Part shown: positions 35,001 through 46,999 of the stretch, piece by piece
Layout of the letters: every line of letters starts with the position of its first letter
Position numbering within the stretch: position 1 is the stretch's first letter
DNA from: Ilex aquifolium
Lineage: Eukaryota; Streptophyta; Magnoliopsida; Aquifoliales; Aquifoliaceae
Assembly: GCA_951799425.1 (NCBI GenBank)
Contig: OX637409.1
Location: 16,223,460 to 16,287,459, forward strand
Direction of reading: 5' to 3'
DNA: 64,000 nucleotides
The notes under the pieces: model-generated
Seen by the model: the letters and a program-made list of their open reading frames with translations, nothing else
Database searches by the model: none
What the model was told of the DNA's origin: nothing
Made by a program: the position numbers and the translations under genes

Positions 35001-38000
35001 ATATTTCCTTCAATTTCATCCTTTCATGGAAATCATTTAGTGTCCAAGAATTGGAATGGTATAAGAACATTTCCATCATTTCTGTCCGGAATTGTTTCAC
35101 TTGTGCAACTGTCAACTTTTCTTGTATGTCGTCGTCCTTTGCAAGCTGTCTCATTATGTAGCAAACGAACAGTCCACAATCGACCCTGCATTATAGGTTT
35201 TGTTACAAACATTTCTTTGATTTTGAATGAATTAACGTTAAAAAATAATACGTACGAATCTGCCCTTTGTTGTGGACTTTTCTCATACGCTGTCAGTGGA
35301 AGAACATTGTCTGAGGGGTCAATGTCAATTCCATCGGCTGCTTGCATTTCACTAATTTTCTTTTCAACATAATCTTTCTGCATTTTATTCAATGATAGAT
35401 ATTAGTGATGGATATGATATTGCAAAAATCAAACAAAAACAATGGGTTTCAGTTGTTTTTTACCAATACTCTTGCATCATCCAGCCACACGTCCCTCCTC
35501 ACTATTCGTGGTTTCATAGAATTATAGTGTGTCCAAGATCCAGCGTCAGTATCCAACACTAACACTGTCCAATGCCAAGGTTCCACAAGGTTGTTTTGAC
35601 CATTGGAATTCATGGGAAATACAAGGAATCGACGATCTCTTCCCAAAATGAGGTTTTTGTCAATTTGGTCTTTGCATATATTCATGTTTTTTGAAACGAC
35701 CGTCTACAAATAACCCAATTTATGGACAATTAAAATGAAATATAACAATACTGAAATTAAAAGAAAATGTCAATAAATTTTAAAGTACCCAACATAGACT
35801 GTTGAAGAAGAAGCAACGTTTTTTATATGTTAACTGCTCGTTGTTTGCATCAAGTTCAAGCAACATATCTCCCCAGCAATCTATAATCTGTTACAATGTA
35901 TAAAACAACGTCCAAAACATTCTTTTTTTTAATTGCAAACATATGTGGACTTAAAAGTTACACATACAGATCAATGTTGTCGCATGGGCAAAAAAAAAAA
36001 AAAATGAAACAGTCACACATAACAGATGTAATCGAATTAGATATTAAATTTTTAAGATTCTATATAATATGCAAACTATACTTGGTGCATGCAAATAGAT
36101 TACATGAAAACATTTTAAGTCGTACAATTTTGTGATGTGGACAAAAAAAGATTTAAGTTTAATACGTACACTGTTGTACAGTTCACATCCTCCAACCAGT
36201 TTCAATGCGTCTACAACATTTATGTAGTTTCCAATTGAAACACCAGACCAAATGGGTGTCCTACATGGTTAGAGCACAGTCATATAAGGTAAGTTTATAT
36301 TTTTGAATAAAAGTAGAATGAGTAAAACCATGTATTTCAATGAAAAAACATTAGCATAATACATAAATGTTAGAATATATAATATACTTACGTTGGTCCT
36401 TCTGTATCATTGATTAGTTATAATTGATCATAGATAGGCCGATTCGTTTTCTGACAAATCTTCCACAACCTTGCAATTTCCTTATCGAGTTTCTCTTTTT
36501 CTTTCGCTGCACTGATCTTGTCTGCTTCATCCTCAAGGGTGATAATTGATTGTGAACCCTCAATGTGTCCCTTGCCCTTTTTCTTATTGCTATATTCGTA
36601 ATCATCATATATTTTTCTCTTTCTCTCTTTGGTCTTCAGCTTTCGGACCATTGAAGTTTGACCAATTTTTGCACTGTCATTAGGCTTGATGGTATTCAGA
36701 TTCTGAGTGATGCTGTGAACTGTCAACTCATTTATTTGATCTATTAATTCTGCATTTTCAGCTTCTAATACTATGACATTCTCTTTTAATGTCACATTTT
36801 CGGCCTCCATTGCGTCTTTTTCATTATGCATTGTATGAACCAAAGTCTCAAGTTGGACGATTTTTGTGTCTCTATCAACTATTTGCAACATGGAAACTGT
36901 AATCTGTGATGATTGAACATTATCATCGGATGGAATGTGCCCTTGCACTTCAGCTTGCTGCATGAACTCATTATGAAAATACTAGTTAACTAATACATTA
37001 TACAATTAACACAAACAGTTACATAACAAGTACAAAAAAACAGTTACACCATAAAAGTTACACAGGGCTGAAACAGTTACCCAAACATGAGCACCAAATA
37101 GATGCACTTTAACATGTAACAAAGTATACATAAACAGTTACACCATTCAGATATAGTATAGATACACACATTAACTTCAACTAGGTCAACCAATTGTCTA
37201 TGCATTCCCAAAACATCCAACTGCAGCTCAAATATGTCTATTCATTTATGGTGTAACTGTTTTTTATGTAACTTTGTTATCTAATGCAGCTGGACAAATA
37301 AGTTACACCATAAAGTTACACTGTATTAGATAGTACAATAGTTACACCAAGACAAACCGTTAAGAATAAAAAACAGTTAATCAAATATGTTCAAAAAGGA
37401 TTGCACCACATTGTTAAATATATTGGAAAATAAATTAGTAACATGTAACAGGTAACTAAATTGTTGAACCATACAGTTAACATGTTAATCCAAATACAGT
37501 TATACAACATAGGGCTGAAACAGTTACTAAAGCATAAGCACCAAATAGATGCACCTTAACATGTAACTAACTATACAGAAACAGTTACACCATTCATGTA
37601 TACTATAGATACACACAGAAAAGAGCTCACAAAACTATGCAACAGATTCCCATATACATTATAACAGTTAATTTTATATATACCTTGTGATGCCCCATGT
37701 CAACACTGTAAAACCCGGGTAAATTTGAACTTTTTCTGAAAAAGGGCAAAATGGTCATTTTGCCACAGAAATGCGGAAATAAAATACGTACTCTTTAGAG
37801 CTCGTATGACACAACGGACTTCGCCGTTGAATTCGTATCACGAAATCTAGTCACCTTGTCAAATTTCGTCGAATTCCAAGATAGTTGGATTTCTGCACGT
37901 AGTTTGAGGCGACTAGATGGCGGCTGACCTCACAAAGGTCCCCGTAAATGGAAAATATAAAATTTCCTTATAATTTAATTAAAGTTCAAATAAAATTAAT

Positions 38001-41000
38001 TTGAACTTAAACCGGGATGAAATAAATCGTTTCGGGGCGAAAACGGACCCGGACAAGTGGGGGACACGTGGCGCGACGTGGGCCGAGTGTTAGAACTATA
38101 AATAGAAGCAAATATCTGCATTTTAGGCAGAAATTTCTGCCATTGTGCTGGTCTTCAACGTGTGGGAGAAAGAGGGAGAGAAAAGAGAGAAATCCAACTT
38201 TCTTTCGGCGATTCCCGGAGTTCCGTCGGTCGGAATCCGTCGAGCCAAGAACTAAACTTCATCTCCTCGACGAGGGCTACGCGTACGTACTAAGAACAAG
38301 AGATTTCACCGAAGATCCAAAGGAGGAGATTTGGGGGAAATCAAGTTTTGGGTTTGGGAAGTGTTCTTGAAGCTTCCTTCGGGTGATTTACGCTTCAAGA
38401 GGTAGGGTTCTTCCTACCTTGGTTTTATTCTTACCTTAAGTGAGCCTTTTAATGGCTGAAATGAGACTGCATATAGGCTGTCCAAATGGACAGTTCTTGG
38501 ACTGTTTAGGTGGCTGAAATGGGGCTGCATGTAGGGCCATTTCATGGACTGTTTTTAGGGCCTTTTCATGGACTGTTTTTAGGCCATTCATGGACTGTTT
38601 CTAGGGCCATTTTACGGACTGTTTTATGGCCTGTTATGAACTCTTTTTATGGCCTGTTTAGGGACTATTTTGAGGCCTATGTAGGGGCTGTTTTTGAGCT
38701 CCGACTAGGGGCTGTTTTGTGCTCCGATTAGGGGCTATTTTGTGGATTGTTTTTGGCCCGTTAAGTGGGTTGTTATGTGGGCTAATACATGGGCGGTTAT
38801 GTGTTAAATTGTGCCTTTGTGATTAAGTGTGTTATTAGCATCGATTATGTAATAACATGCTTGTCAATTGTGTTGAATATAAATGTTGATACATGCTAGT
38901 TGATGTTTTGACATTGAGATGAAAGTTTGGAGATTATATGCCTATGATATAATTGTCCATGATACATGTTGATATGTTGTCTAAGATGTACATATGGCAT
39001 TCATTACATATGAGACATGACATTGATATGCAATGGCACATTACATTGCATTTGCACAGAGGCATCCCATCCATGGGCTGAGGCATGAGTATGGGTGTGT
39101 GTGTGTGTGTGAGATGCATGGTTGATCAAACACCTTGTTTGGTGGTTGGTCTGTGGGCTCGGAAAAATGTGGATCGAAGATCCCCTTTAAGTCGCATGGT
39201 TGCATGGAAGAAAACTTGTGTCGGTTATAACAAGTAGGGCTAGACTCTCCCTCGGGTGCAAAACCCGGTCACATGGTTCAAGCACTTCCCGGCGGTGAAA
39301 TTCCAGAAAAGTGCTGGTGTTTACGGAACCGGTGGTTGAGATACCAATATCCGTTACCCAACAAGATACAAGATTTTGGTTTATAAAAGTACTCATCCAA
39401 TGAGTAACACCCATCAATGATTTGGTTTTATAATGAAACAACTTTTATTTCAAACGATCATTGGATGGATTTTTCGTCAAATGACGGTTTATTACACATT
39501 GGCATTGCATTGTGTGGTGGGAGTTGGTGAAGACTCGGGTTATGATGCATGAGTGAGTTTCATCTCATTTCATAGCATGACATGTAGAATTCCAACCTAG
39601 AATTGTATATTATTACTTGAAATGTTGATGTGAATATAAATTGTTGAATGTGAACATTGCATGTGCATCTAGGTGGAGAGTAGCCTCTGTAGGAATTACT
39701 GTACTGGGCGTGGCTCACCCTATACGGGAAACATTTCAGGTGCGGATTATGCGCTGGCGGACGGCTCACAATCGGGGCCACATGGTTGAAGAAAAGCCGA
39801 CTTGTGGCTTTTAATCATTTTTGTTTGTAAAATTTGGCATGTAATGTATGTAAAGAATTGTAATTGGACTTTTATGGACTAATTTTAATATAGCCTTGCA
39901 TGTTTATATGAGTGTGGATAGATGGACCCGGTGTGGTCTATATTTACTCATAAATGGACCCGGTGTGGTCATTGTTGAATATTGGATCTCAGATGGGTCT
40001 TGTTATTTTATGATGCACATGTTGTGTTTTAGGTAGAGCTCCCCGTACAAAGGAGACTCCGCCCAATTTTGTTAAATTATGGACCCCGGTAAATGGGGCA
40101 TAACGTTGTGATATCGAGTTACTCGGTATCCATGGACATTCCGCGGGTTGATGGGTAATCATCGGACCCCCGAATTTTTGGGGCGTCACAAACACTGTCT
40201 TGCATGTGTCTTTTCAACGCTTCATTCTCATTGGCCAACTCGGCAATCTTTTCTTGGTTTAATTTGTCCTTTATCATCAACTCAGCAACAATCCTTTGAA
40301 ATTCATCTCTCTCTCTCATAATGTTGTCCTTTTCACTGTCAATACAAACATCTTGTTCTCTTGAATGTATTTATGTTGGTTGGGTATCATTAACTTCAAC
40401 TAAGTCAACCAATAGTCCCATTTCATTTGAACATTCATCATCACCAATTGATGTCTTTCCAACACCATTTTCTTCTGTGTCAAGTTTGTCATTGTCATCT
40501 AACTCCTGCTCCATTGCTTTTTTCAATTCTTTTCCTGCCTTCTTTTTCGATGAGATAAACATTCTCTCTTCCTTAGTTCTCTTCAGTCTTTGCTTCATGA
40601 TCTGAGGATAAAATAAATATAATTAACAAACATTGACATATTTGCATTTTTCAAAACAGTTACAAGTTATAGGGGTTATAATTTATGAACTGAGACTTAC
40701 CTCATTTGCCATGATGTTTGCCAAACATTTTTGCTTGATTTCCCTATTCAGACTTGGTAAGTTCCATTTGAGGAACCGAGGAAATGGCCTCTCAGTGCTG
40801 GGAGTTAACATGGAGGTGTGTTCACACAGCCAGTACTACAACATACAACATTATGATTATTAGATCATATTTGGTTGTATCAAAGTAATTTAAATACTCA
40901 AATTTATATATTACTTTTATTAAGACACTTACTGGTATTAGGAGGACGCATCAATTTATAGCCGCTGGCGTTTCCTTCTTCTTCTTCAATGATGAAATTA

Positions 41001-41672
41001 GAGTATCAGTTATAGCTTCGGACCAATTGTATTTTCTACATGCATCCAACTTTCAATATATGGTACCAACCCCCAACTCATTGTGTTTCCCGTTACTGGG
41101 AAAAAAAGTGTTGCCAACAGATACAAACATAATAATCTAGCCAAGTCATCATACCCATTCTCACTGTCCAATTCGGACGCATGTTTCAGCTTGCTTCTTA
41201 TCAACGTTGCTGTTAACCTCCGATCCTTCTTGAACCAGCGTTCAGTAAAGGGTGTAAATGATTTTCCATGTGCTGTACAATCAATCTTTTCACACCCATC
41301 TTGTATCCCAAATATTAGGGTGACATCATTAGGTCGCAGTCTCAATTTTTTGCTCCCGATATTAAATCTTGAAGTATCTGAATTGAAACAGAATAGAATT
41401 TCAAGAATGCAGCTGTCACTTTTACGGCACCATGTTTTGTCAATTATACATTCAAAAAGCAGCCAGAAGGGGGTCTTTTGCAACGATGTCTTGTGATAAT
41501 CATTTAAATGAAGTTCTTCAATTGCCCTGATGATGGCAAGCATATTTGATCTGTATTGAGGGTTGTATTTTGCACCAGTGACATTTGTATTTGTTGCTTG
41601 TGACTCTTGCTGTGGATTTTTTTTGCTGCCCCTTATAATAGGTCTGTGTTTTGAAGCTTTTTTGTTCGCCAT
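34993..41672 (-). pseudogene. PMD/DUF1985-like + coiled-coil + Ulp1 (C48) protease gene of the MULE
   Basis: Nine exons with GT-AG borders fit: 41,672-40,933; 40,835-40,701; 40,601-37,684 (interrupted by the solo LTR); 36,957-36,392; 36,260-36,170; 35,887-35,789; 35,703-35,464; 35,377-35,256; 35,185-34,993. Exon 1 resembles the PMD/DUF1985 module (RPNDVTLIFGI); exon 2 has FPRFLKWNLPSL. Exon 4 is a coiled coil (residues with MEAENVTLKENVIVLEAENA). Exons 5-9 are a SUMO-protease-like domain: WHWTVLVLD (catalytic His), DSVDCGLFVCYI (catalytic Cys). Ulp1 enzymes cleave SUMO or its relatives; the role in transposition is unknown. Lesions: a frameshift near 41,045, TGA near 40,945, TAA at about 40,366, the LTR insertion, and TAA at about 36,418. 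The protease exons are undamaged. Confidence 0.87.
37707..40190 (+). mobile_element. solo LTR, 2,484 bp, 5-bp target duplication
   Basis: It begins TGTAAAACCCGGG and ends GGGGCGTCACA, with AACAC on both sides (37,702-37,706; 40,191-40,195). It contains a TATA box CTATAAATAG at 38,096-38,105, a degenerate array of GGACTGTTTTTAGGGCC-like units (38,440-38,770) and GTGTGT simple repeat near 39,097. No internal domain remains, so it arose by LTR-LTR recombination. Length and end sequence fit a Ty3/gypsy chromovirus (Tekay-like is a guess). It sits inside exon 3 of the MULE Ulp1-type gene. ORFs within it are not genes. Confidence 0.92.
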
Positions 41673-42032
41673 GACCTGTTTAATGAATCAACATCGTTAG
41701 GGTATCATACAGTTATATATGGTATATCTATATTTACTCTAACCATTATTCCACACATTGGTAACTGTTTAATTCGTTAGAATGAGATTCACCTAATTCT
41801 TTAAAAGCATCATAACTCAATTGCACATAGTATCTCAAGTACAGATACTAAGTACAGTTACCAATAGCATATATAAGAATGTAATACTTAATACACATAT
41901 TAGTTTCTCAATACAATTACAATCATTCATTTTTTGAACATTAAACCATTTAGTAACATATACTTAACACAACTACTCTACATATAATAGATACAGTTAC
42001 CAATAACATATATTAGGTAATCGTATACCTAT

Positions 42033-42720
42033 GCTCTGATACCAAGCTGTGACACCCCAAAATCCGGGGGTCCGTTGATTACCCATCAACCCGCGGAATA
42101 CCTGTAGATACCTAGTATCTCGATATCACACTGTTATGCCTCATTTACCGGGGTCCATAACTTAACGAAATTTGGGCAGAGTCTCCTTTGTATGGGGAGC
42201 TCTACCCAAAACCCAACCTGTGCAATACACAATTACCAGACCCATCCGAGGTCAAATATAAAGCAATGGCCGCACCGGGTCCATGTATAAGTAAACATTG
42301 GCCACACTGGGTCCAATTAACCATACTTAAATCAAAACATGAAAGGCTAATCTAACAATAGTCTTTATAAGTTCTATTACAATTATTTTACGCATTACAT
42401 GCCCCAAAATATAGTTTCTAATATGTAATTACACAAAACATTAAGTAAAGCCACATGCGGCTTTCTTCAAGCATGAGGGTCCAAAATGGAGCCATCCGCC
42501 GGTGTATCTCTCCCACCTGAAATGTGTTCCCGTATAGGGTGAGCCAACGCCCAGTAGAGTATTTCTTATAGAGGCTACTCCTCAACCTATATGCATATGA
42601 AATGTTCACATGCAACATCCATAAATCCGTAACCATTCCATCAAATAATATACAATTAAATGATGTAATGCTATAATGTCATGCCATGAATGAGGTGAGA
42701 CCCACCCATGTGCACTCTAT
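42033..42720 (-). mobile_element. minus-strand LTR fragment with primer-binding site, same family as the solo LTR
   Basis: The plus strand reads GCTCTGATACCA (42,033-42,044), the reverse complement of an initiator-Met tRNA primer-binding site. After a 3-bp spacer comes TGTGACACCCC (from 42,048), the inverted end of an LTR. The following about 650 bp match the reverse complement of the right part of the solo LTR (CCCGCGG, ACCGGGGTCCATAA, GGAGCTCTACC). The internal domain is essentially gone. Confidence 0.85.
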
Positions 42721-42826
42721 TTAATTTAACACCAAATGAACATTCAATTTCACAATAACATGGTTTATAACTATATCTTATGTCAAACTCTTCTTCCCCT
42801 ATGTCACAATATACTGACATTTAAAC

Positions 42827-44260
42827 CAGTTTTTTAAAACCCGGCCCGGACATCAACCTGGCAAAGAGTCCGGGTCACTGGGTCAATGGTTCAACCATTG
42901 GGTCACTGGTCGGACCGATAATATAATAAAAAATAATTATAAATAATAATAAATATACTAAAAAATTACAATAAATCGAACAAAATCTCATTTCATAGCA
43001 ACAAAGATACCACCATATATCTAAATTTAAGCTTCAAAAACATCAACAACATCCCAACAAATCATAGATTCAATGTATAAATGTAACACCCCACCCTGCA
43101 CATGGCATAATATTGTCCGTTTTGGGCCCACTAGCCCTCACGGTTTTGTTTCTCCCAGTACTCCTGGGAAAATGCCTTGTGTCATGTAAGACAAGGAGCT
43201 TATTTATAAGCCCATCAACTTTCCCCTCCCTAACCGATGTGGGACACCAGGATCTCACAATCCACCCCCCTTAGGGCTGCACGTCCCCGTGCAGCAGCTC
43301 GCCAGCTATCTGCCCGCCCACTACACACGAGCACGGCAGGGGCCCATACTCGATCTAGGCGAGAGTCGACTCTGATACCAACTTGTAACACCCCACCCTC
43401 CACATGGCATAATATTGTTCACTTTGGGCCCACTGGCCCTCACGGTGTTGTTTCTCCCAGTACCCCTGGAAAAAGGCCTTATGCCATGTAAGGCAAAGGG
43501 CTTACTTATAAGCCCAGCAACTTTCACCTCCCTAACCGATGTGGGATACCAGGATCTCACAATAAAAAATCTGTGCATGAAAATAATCACAAATTAAAAA
43601 TTAGATTCAATGTTTAAAAATAAAAAAATCACAGATTCAATAAAAATAATAGAGAGACAGAGTATGATTGCTCTTAATTACAGATTCAATGTATACAAAT
43701 CAAAAATCTAATATAGTAGGAGAGAGAAATCGAGAACGAGAACGATAACGATAACGAGAGAGAGAGAGAGAGGGGCATAGTAGTACCTACTGCTGTCAAT
43801 GGGAGGTGTCGTTGGCTGCCACGATGGAGATCTGAAGCTTGAAGCAGCCTCTTCTTCGAAGCAGGAGTCCCTGAAGTACAGAAGCAGAGAAGTAATGTTC
43901 CTTCACCCTTGAGCTTTTATTGCTCGCTCGCAGTCGCAACACAGAGACTCAGAGAGAGAGAGAGAGAAAGAGAAGCGAAGGGAACGTCTGAGTCTCAGAG
44001 CAAGGGGGGTCGGGAACGATTTAGATTTTAGGGCAAAATGCCCCAAAAAGGAAAAACCCAACATTTTATAGGTAAATAAATGATCCAGCCAGTTTTTTAA
44101 AATTCGTCCGGGTTCAACGGGTCACCGGTTTTAAGTCGGTTCAACGGGTTTTACACCGGTTTTGTGACACAAACGATCTAATAAGTGAACCGGCCCAGTT
44201 TAGGCACCGGTTTATCGGGTCAACCCGTTGGGCCGGGTCGGACCGGGTTTTAAAACACTG
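42827..44260. mobile_element. hAT-type non-autonomous element, 8-bp target duplication
   Basis: ATTTAAAC flanks both ends (42,819-42,826; 44,261-44,268). Termini CAGTTTTTTAAAACCCGG and, reverse-complemented, CAGTGTTTTAAAACCCGG, are imperfect inverted repeats; sub-terminal regions are full of GGGTCACCGG / CCGGTTTT motifs. An 8-bp duplication and CAG ends are hAT hallmarks. Length is 1,434 bp including a nested TRIM, about 950 bp without it. No transposase is encoded. Confidence 0.92.
43082..43561 (-). mobile_element. TRIM retroelement, complete, 5-bp target duplication
   Basis: Two 178-bp LTRs (43,082-43,259 and 43,384-43,561) surround a 124-bp interior. ATAAA flanks both sides (43,077-43,081; 43,562-43,566). 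On the minus strand the order is LTR, TTGGTATCAGAG primer-binding site, interior, purine tract AAGGGGGGTGGAT, LTR. LTRs begin TGTGAGATCCTGG and end GGGGTGTTACA, resembling Katydid-type TRIMs. The LTRs differ at roughly one position in ten, so the insertion is old. No protein is encoded. Confidence 0.95.
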
Positions 44261-44269
44261 ATTTAAACA

Positions 44270-44515
44270 TCTAAAAAAAATTGCATGAAAAAAATTAAAA
44301 AAAAAACTGCTTCAAAAAATAAAAAAAATTAAAACTATCTGCATGACAACAAAATTTAAAAAAAATTGCATGAACAAAAATTAAAAAAAATTGCATGAAA
44401 AAATTAAAAATATCTGCATGAAAAAAATTAAAAAAAAAAAAACTGAATGAAATTTTTTTAAAAATCTGCATAAAAAACATTTACAAATCTGCAAGAAAAA
44501 AAATAATTTACCAAT
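44270..44515. repeat. A-rich degenerate tandem repeat
   Basis: Irregular repeats of TGCATGAAAAAAATTAAAAA, about 25-35 bp apart. Confidence 0.6.
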
Positions 44516-44715
44516 TTATGTAGTGAACGATCAGTGTGGAGAACGACTTGATGAACAAATGGCTGAACGTTCAGTCTCCTATGTCTTCCAGCAACAAAAA
44601 ACTTATTTCTGACCTCTACCAGCAAACAAGAATATGATATATATATATATGTAGTTTTGACATTTACAAAAAATTTAAAGGCAAATCGTTACTTTTTGCA
44701 CCGACACTGTTAAAC

Positions 44716-44853
44716 ATTACCATTAAGGGGGTGCCTTTGATTTGAAAGTATAAACCAGAAGGGAGTGCAGTGAAGTTTCAGAATTGGGAGAGGGTGTTAT
44801 TGAATTTAGGCCTAACTAGATGGAATGTGGATGAAATTTTTCCTAAAACAAAG
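44716..44853. mobile_element. right end of a MITE related to 12.87-13.80 kb
   Basis: TAAACCAGAAGGGAGTGCAG ... GAGAGGGTGT ... GTGGATGAAATTTTTCC parallels the right end of the 12.87-13.80 kb element in order and spacing. No left end was found. Confidence 0.55.
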
Positions 44854-44856
44854 GAA

Positions 44857-45265
44857 TATAGAAGAAAGTTCAAAACACGTCCTCTAGAGCATACAAAAGA
44901 ATTGTCAAAGAGATTCTTCCATCCCTACCGTTGAACTAAAAAATAAATAAAAAAATTCTTCCCCAAATTTGTTAGTTAGTTTGTAACTTCAATTTAATTG
45001 GATAATTTTTATGTTTAACATTTGTTTTTCTCGCATTTTACGAAAATACTAAAGTGATCAAATTTTGAAAATCAAATATGTGATTCAAATAATGTGACAA
45101 ATTCACACAACTAACGAGATATAATTGAACCCCTTATTTGTTCGGGCTGAGAAATTGTTGAACTCATCAAATCCAAATTTAAGCCTCAAATTTGGTTAAA
45201 GTTACGGTTCTAATTAAGTTTTATCCTTACTGATCTGTTTGGTAGCAATGATGAAAAAAGAAGGG
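44857..45265. repeat. segmental duplication, copy 1 (partner 62.77-63.06 kb)
   Basis: ATAGAAGAAAGTTCAAAACA, AGAGCATACAAA-GAATTGTC, CAACTAACGAGATATAATTG and TCCAAATTTAAGCCTCAAAT occur in the same order at both places. The partner lacks about 120 bp present here (roughly 44,975-45,090). Confidence 0.85.
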
Positions 45266-46990
45266 ATGAAGTTTGACTTTTTATCGTTCAAGAAAAGAAA
45301 AATACTTTTACTCTTTTTTGTTTGATACAAAAGATGAAAAATAAAATAAATATTTTTTTATTATTTTATTTAACATAAGAAGAAAAATGGATAAAATGTA
45401 CTTCCAAATAATTACCTTAACATATTTACGATAATCTGAAAAAAATTAGATGTTATTTGTATTCTTCAGAAATCCCCGCCCACATCACCATTCTTGGCTC
45501 ACTATTGGCCAAATCACTTGTGCACTAAATTCAATGTGAGTCGAATCACTTAGTTATCCTTCATAATTAAAAAAACGAGGACCGAAGAAATACATGCCAC
45601 TCATTCAAAGGAAAATAATAGAGAGTTGATTGAAATGGACATTAAATACTTTTCGAGAGATCTCCAAATCGGCACGGTTTTCAAAATTGTGAAATAAATA
45701 TGTAGGTTTCATATCCAAGCTGTACTATCAATTCTAATCACTTTGATTTGGACCACACTAATTTGGTCCACTTGTACATAGTAAATGACAAAAAAAGTGG
45801 ACCCCATAATTATTTTTTTTCCCAATTGGTGATTCTAAAATCTGAACCTTTATTTACTACTAAAAAAAAAAAATCTGAACCTTGGGGCTAAAATGGTAAT
45901 TTTAGGCAACTTTTGCACCATGCTTCCATTCTACTTCCAGTTCCGCCAATTTTTGGAGTGATTAAAAATGCTGGGCAGAAGGGATGCATTTTCCACCCCT
46001 TCTTCCTTTCTTTTCATTTTAATTTTTCTTCTTCACCAAACAATTCCATCCATCTAATTCTCCGTCAAACCAAACAGCCCCCAAGTGTAATTGTTGGGAA
46101 GAAAATAGAGGTGGACCCAATGCAGTACCAGTTGCCGAAGCAGTGTGTTTTGTTGAAATTTTGAGATCAGTTATTTCTTTTGTTTTCGCTTTGTGCTGTA
46201 TTGAATTTTGATGAGTCTAAGAACTCGTTTGACTTTTGAACCCAGTCTTTAATCCATCCTGTTGTTATAGTTTTCGCTGCAATTTGTGTTATTCTTCGTG
46301 TTTGGTGCGATCTTATCAGAGCTAGAGTTTTGAAATTTGAGAGTTGTGCTAAAGTTAGGTTTTGAAATTTGGGTTTTTTTTTCCTTGTGGTGTTCTTGGA
46401 TGTAGAGTTGCTAGATTCAAGCATCTATGACAAGAAACCCTGGCCTGAACATAATCTAAATGAAGCATTGGCCAACACAATACTAGTTGGAAGAAAGATG
46501 ATACTTTGCACTGGAGGAGCGTTTATTCGTGTGAAAGACATTGCTTTCCAACACTAAAATCTATTGTTAACGGAGAAAACAAGCTCAAATACAAGTAATG
46601 GGAAAAATTGAAAACCCCTTCAAGGATCAATGTCATGGCATTAGAAGAAATTCTTCAAGTGGATTCTTTCCAATGTACTTCTGCTATGATCTCATTGGAA
46701 ATCATATAAATACAATTTCTATTTGATATAACTATTTGTGCAAGCATTTTATGATTAAAAAGCAATTGTCTCTTGTACAGATCATGAATTAATCTACTAT
46801 AACTATAGAATATCCCTATTTCGCAAATTATTGCAAATAATATGGAAACGATTCCAAATTATAATAATTTAAAACTGCAATGTCTCAACAAAAACAATCA
46901 CACAACATGAGGAGTTGATACCGAAATATATGTAATTATTTGTCAAAATACAATAAAACCACCCTCCAAAATATTGTAGCAATCAAACTT
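45266..46990. other. intergenic, probable repeat debris and LecRK 3 3' flank
   Basis: 45,240-46,080 may be a MITE: CTGTTTGGTAGCA near the left and ACCAAACAGCC at the right, interior not resolved. 46,433-46,540 is the dispersed repeat shared with 28.4 kb. The short ORF at 46,369-46,557 spans that repeat; I do not recognise a host gene. Confidence 0.4.
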
Positions 46991-46999
46991 ATTCCACTT

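Larger units (their letters stand above)
30335..42030. mobile_element. Mutator-like element (MULE) with transposase and Ulp1 genes
   Basis: The plus-strand transposase (31,436-33,920) and minus-strand Ulp1-type gene (41,672-34,993) converge on a tandem repeat array. This convergent two-gene plan is known from MuDR and from Ulp1-carrying MULEs (Kaonashi/CUMULE type). The left end is inferred from about 230 bp (30,335-30,560) that recurs in inverted orientation at the right end of the fold-back element (60,790-61,005). I found no matching right end; it may have been lost where a retroelement LTR begins at 42,033. Both genes carry stops, so the element is not autonomous now. Confidence 0.8.

Noticed and set aside
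38068..38370. 100-residue plus-strand ORF with basic N-terminus
   Set aside because: It overlaps the TATA box and transcribed part of the solo LTR and has no family motif; LTRs are non-coding.
41083..41496. Plus-strand 137-residue ORF
   Set aside because: Antisense shadow of exon 1 of the PMD-Ulp1 gene.
42033..42044. GCTCTGATACCA as part of a tRNA gene
   Set aside because: Only 12 bp match the tRNA-Met 3' end complement and it sits beside an LTR edge, so it is a primer-binding site.
43237..43597. Several 60-90-residue ORFs on both strands
   Set aside because: They span the TRIM LTRs and interior, which are non-coding.
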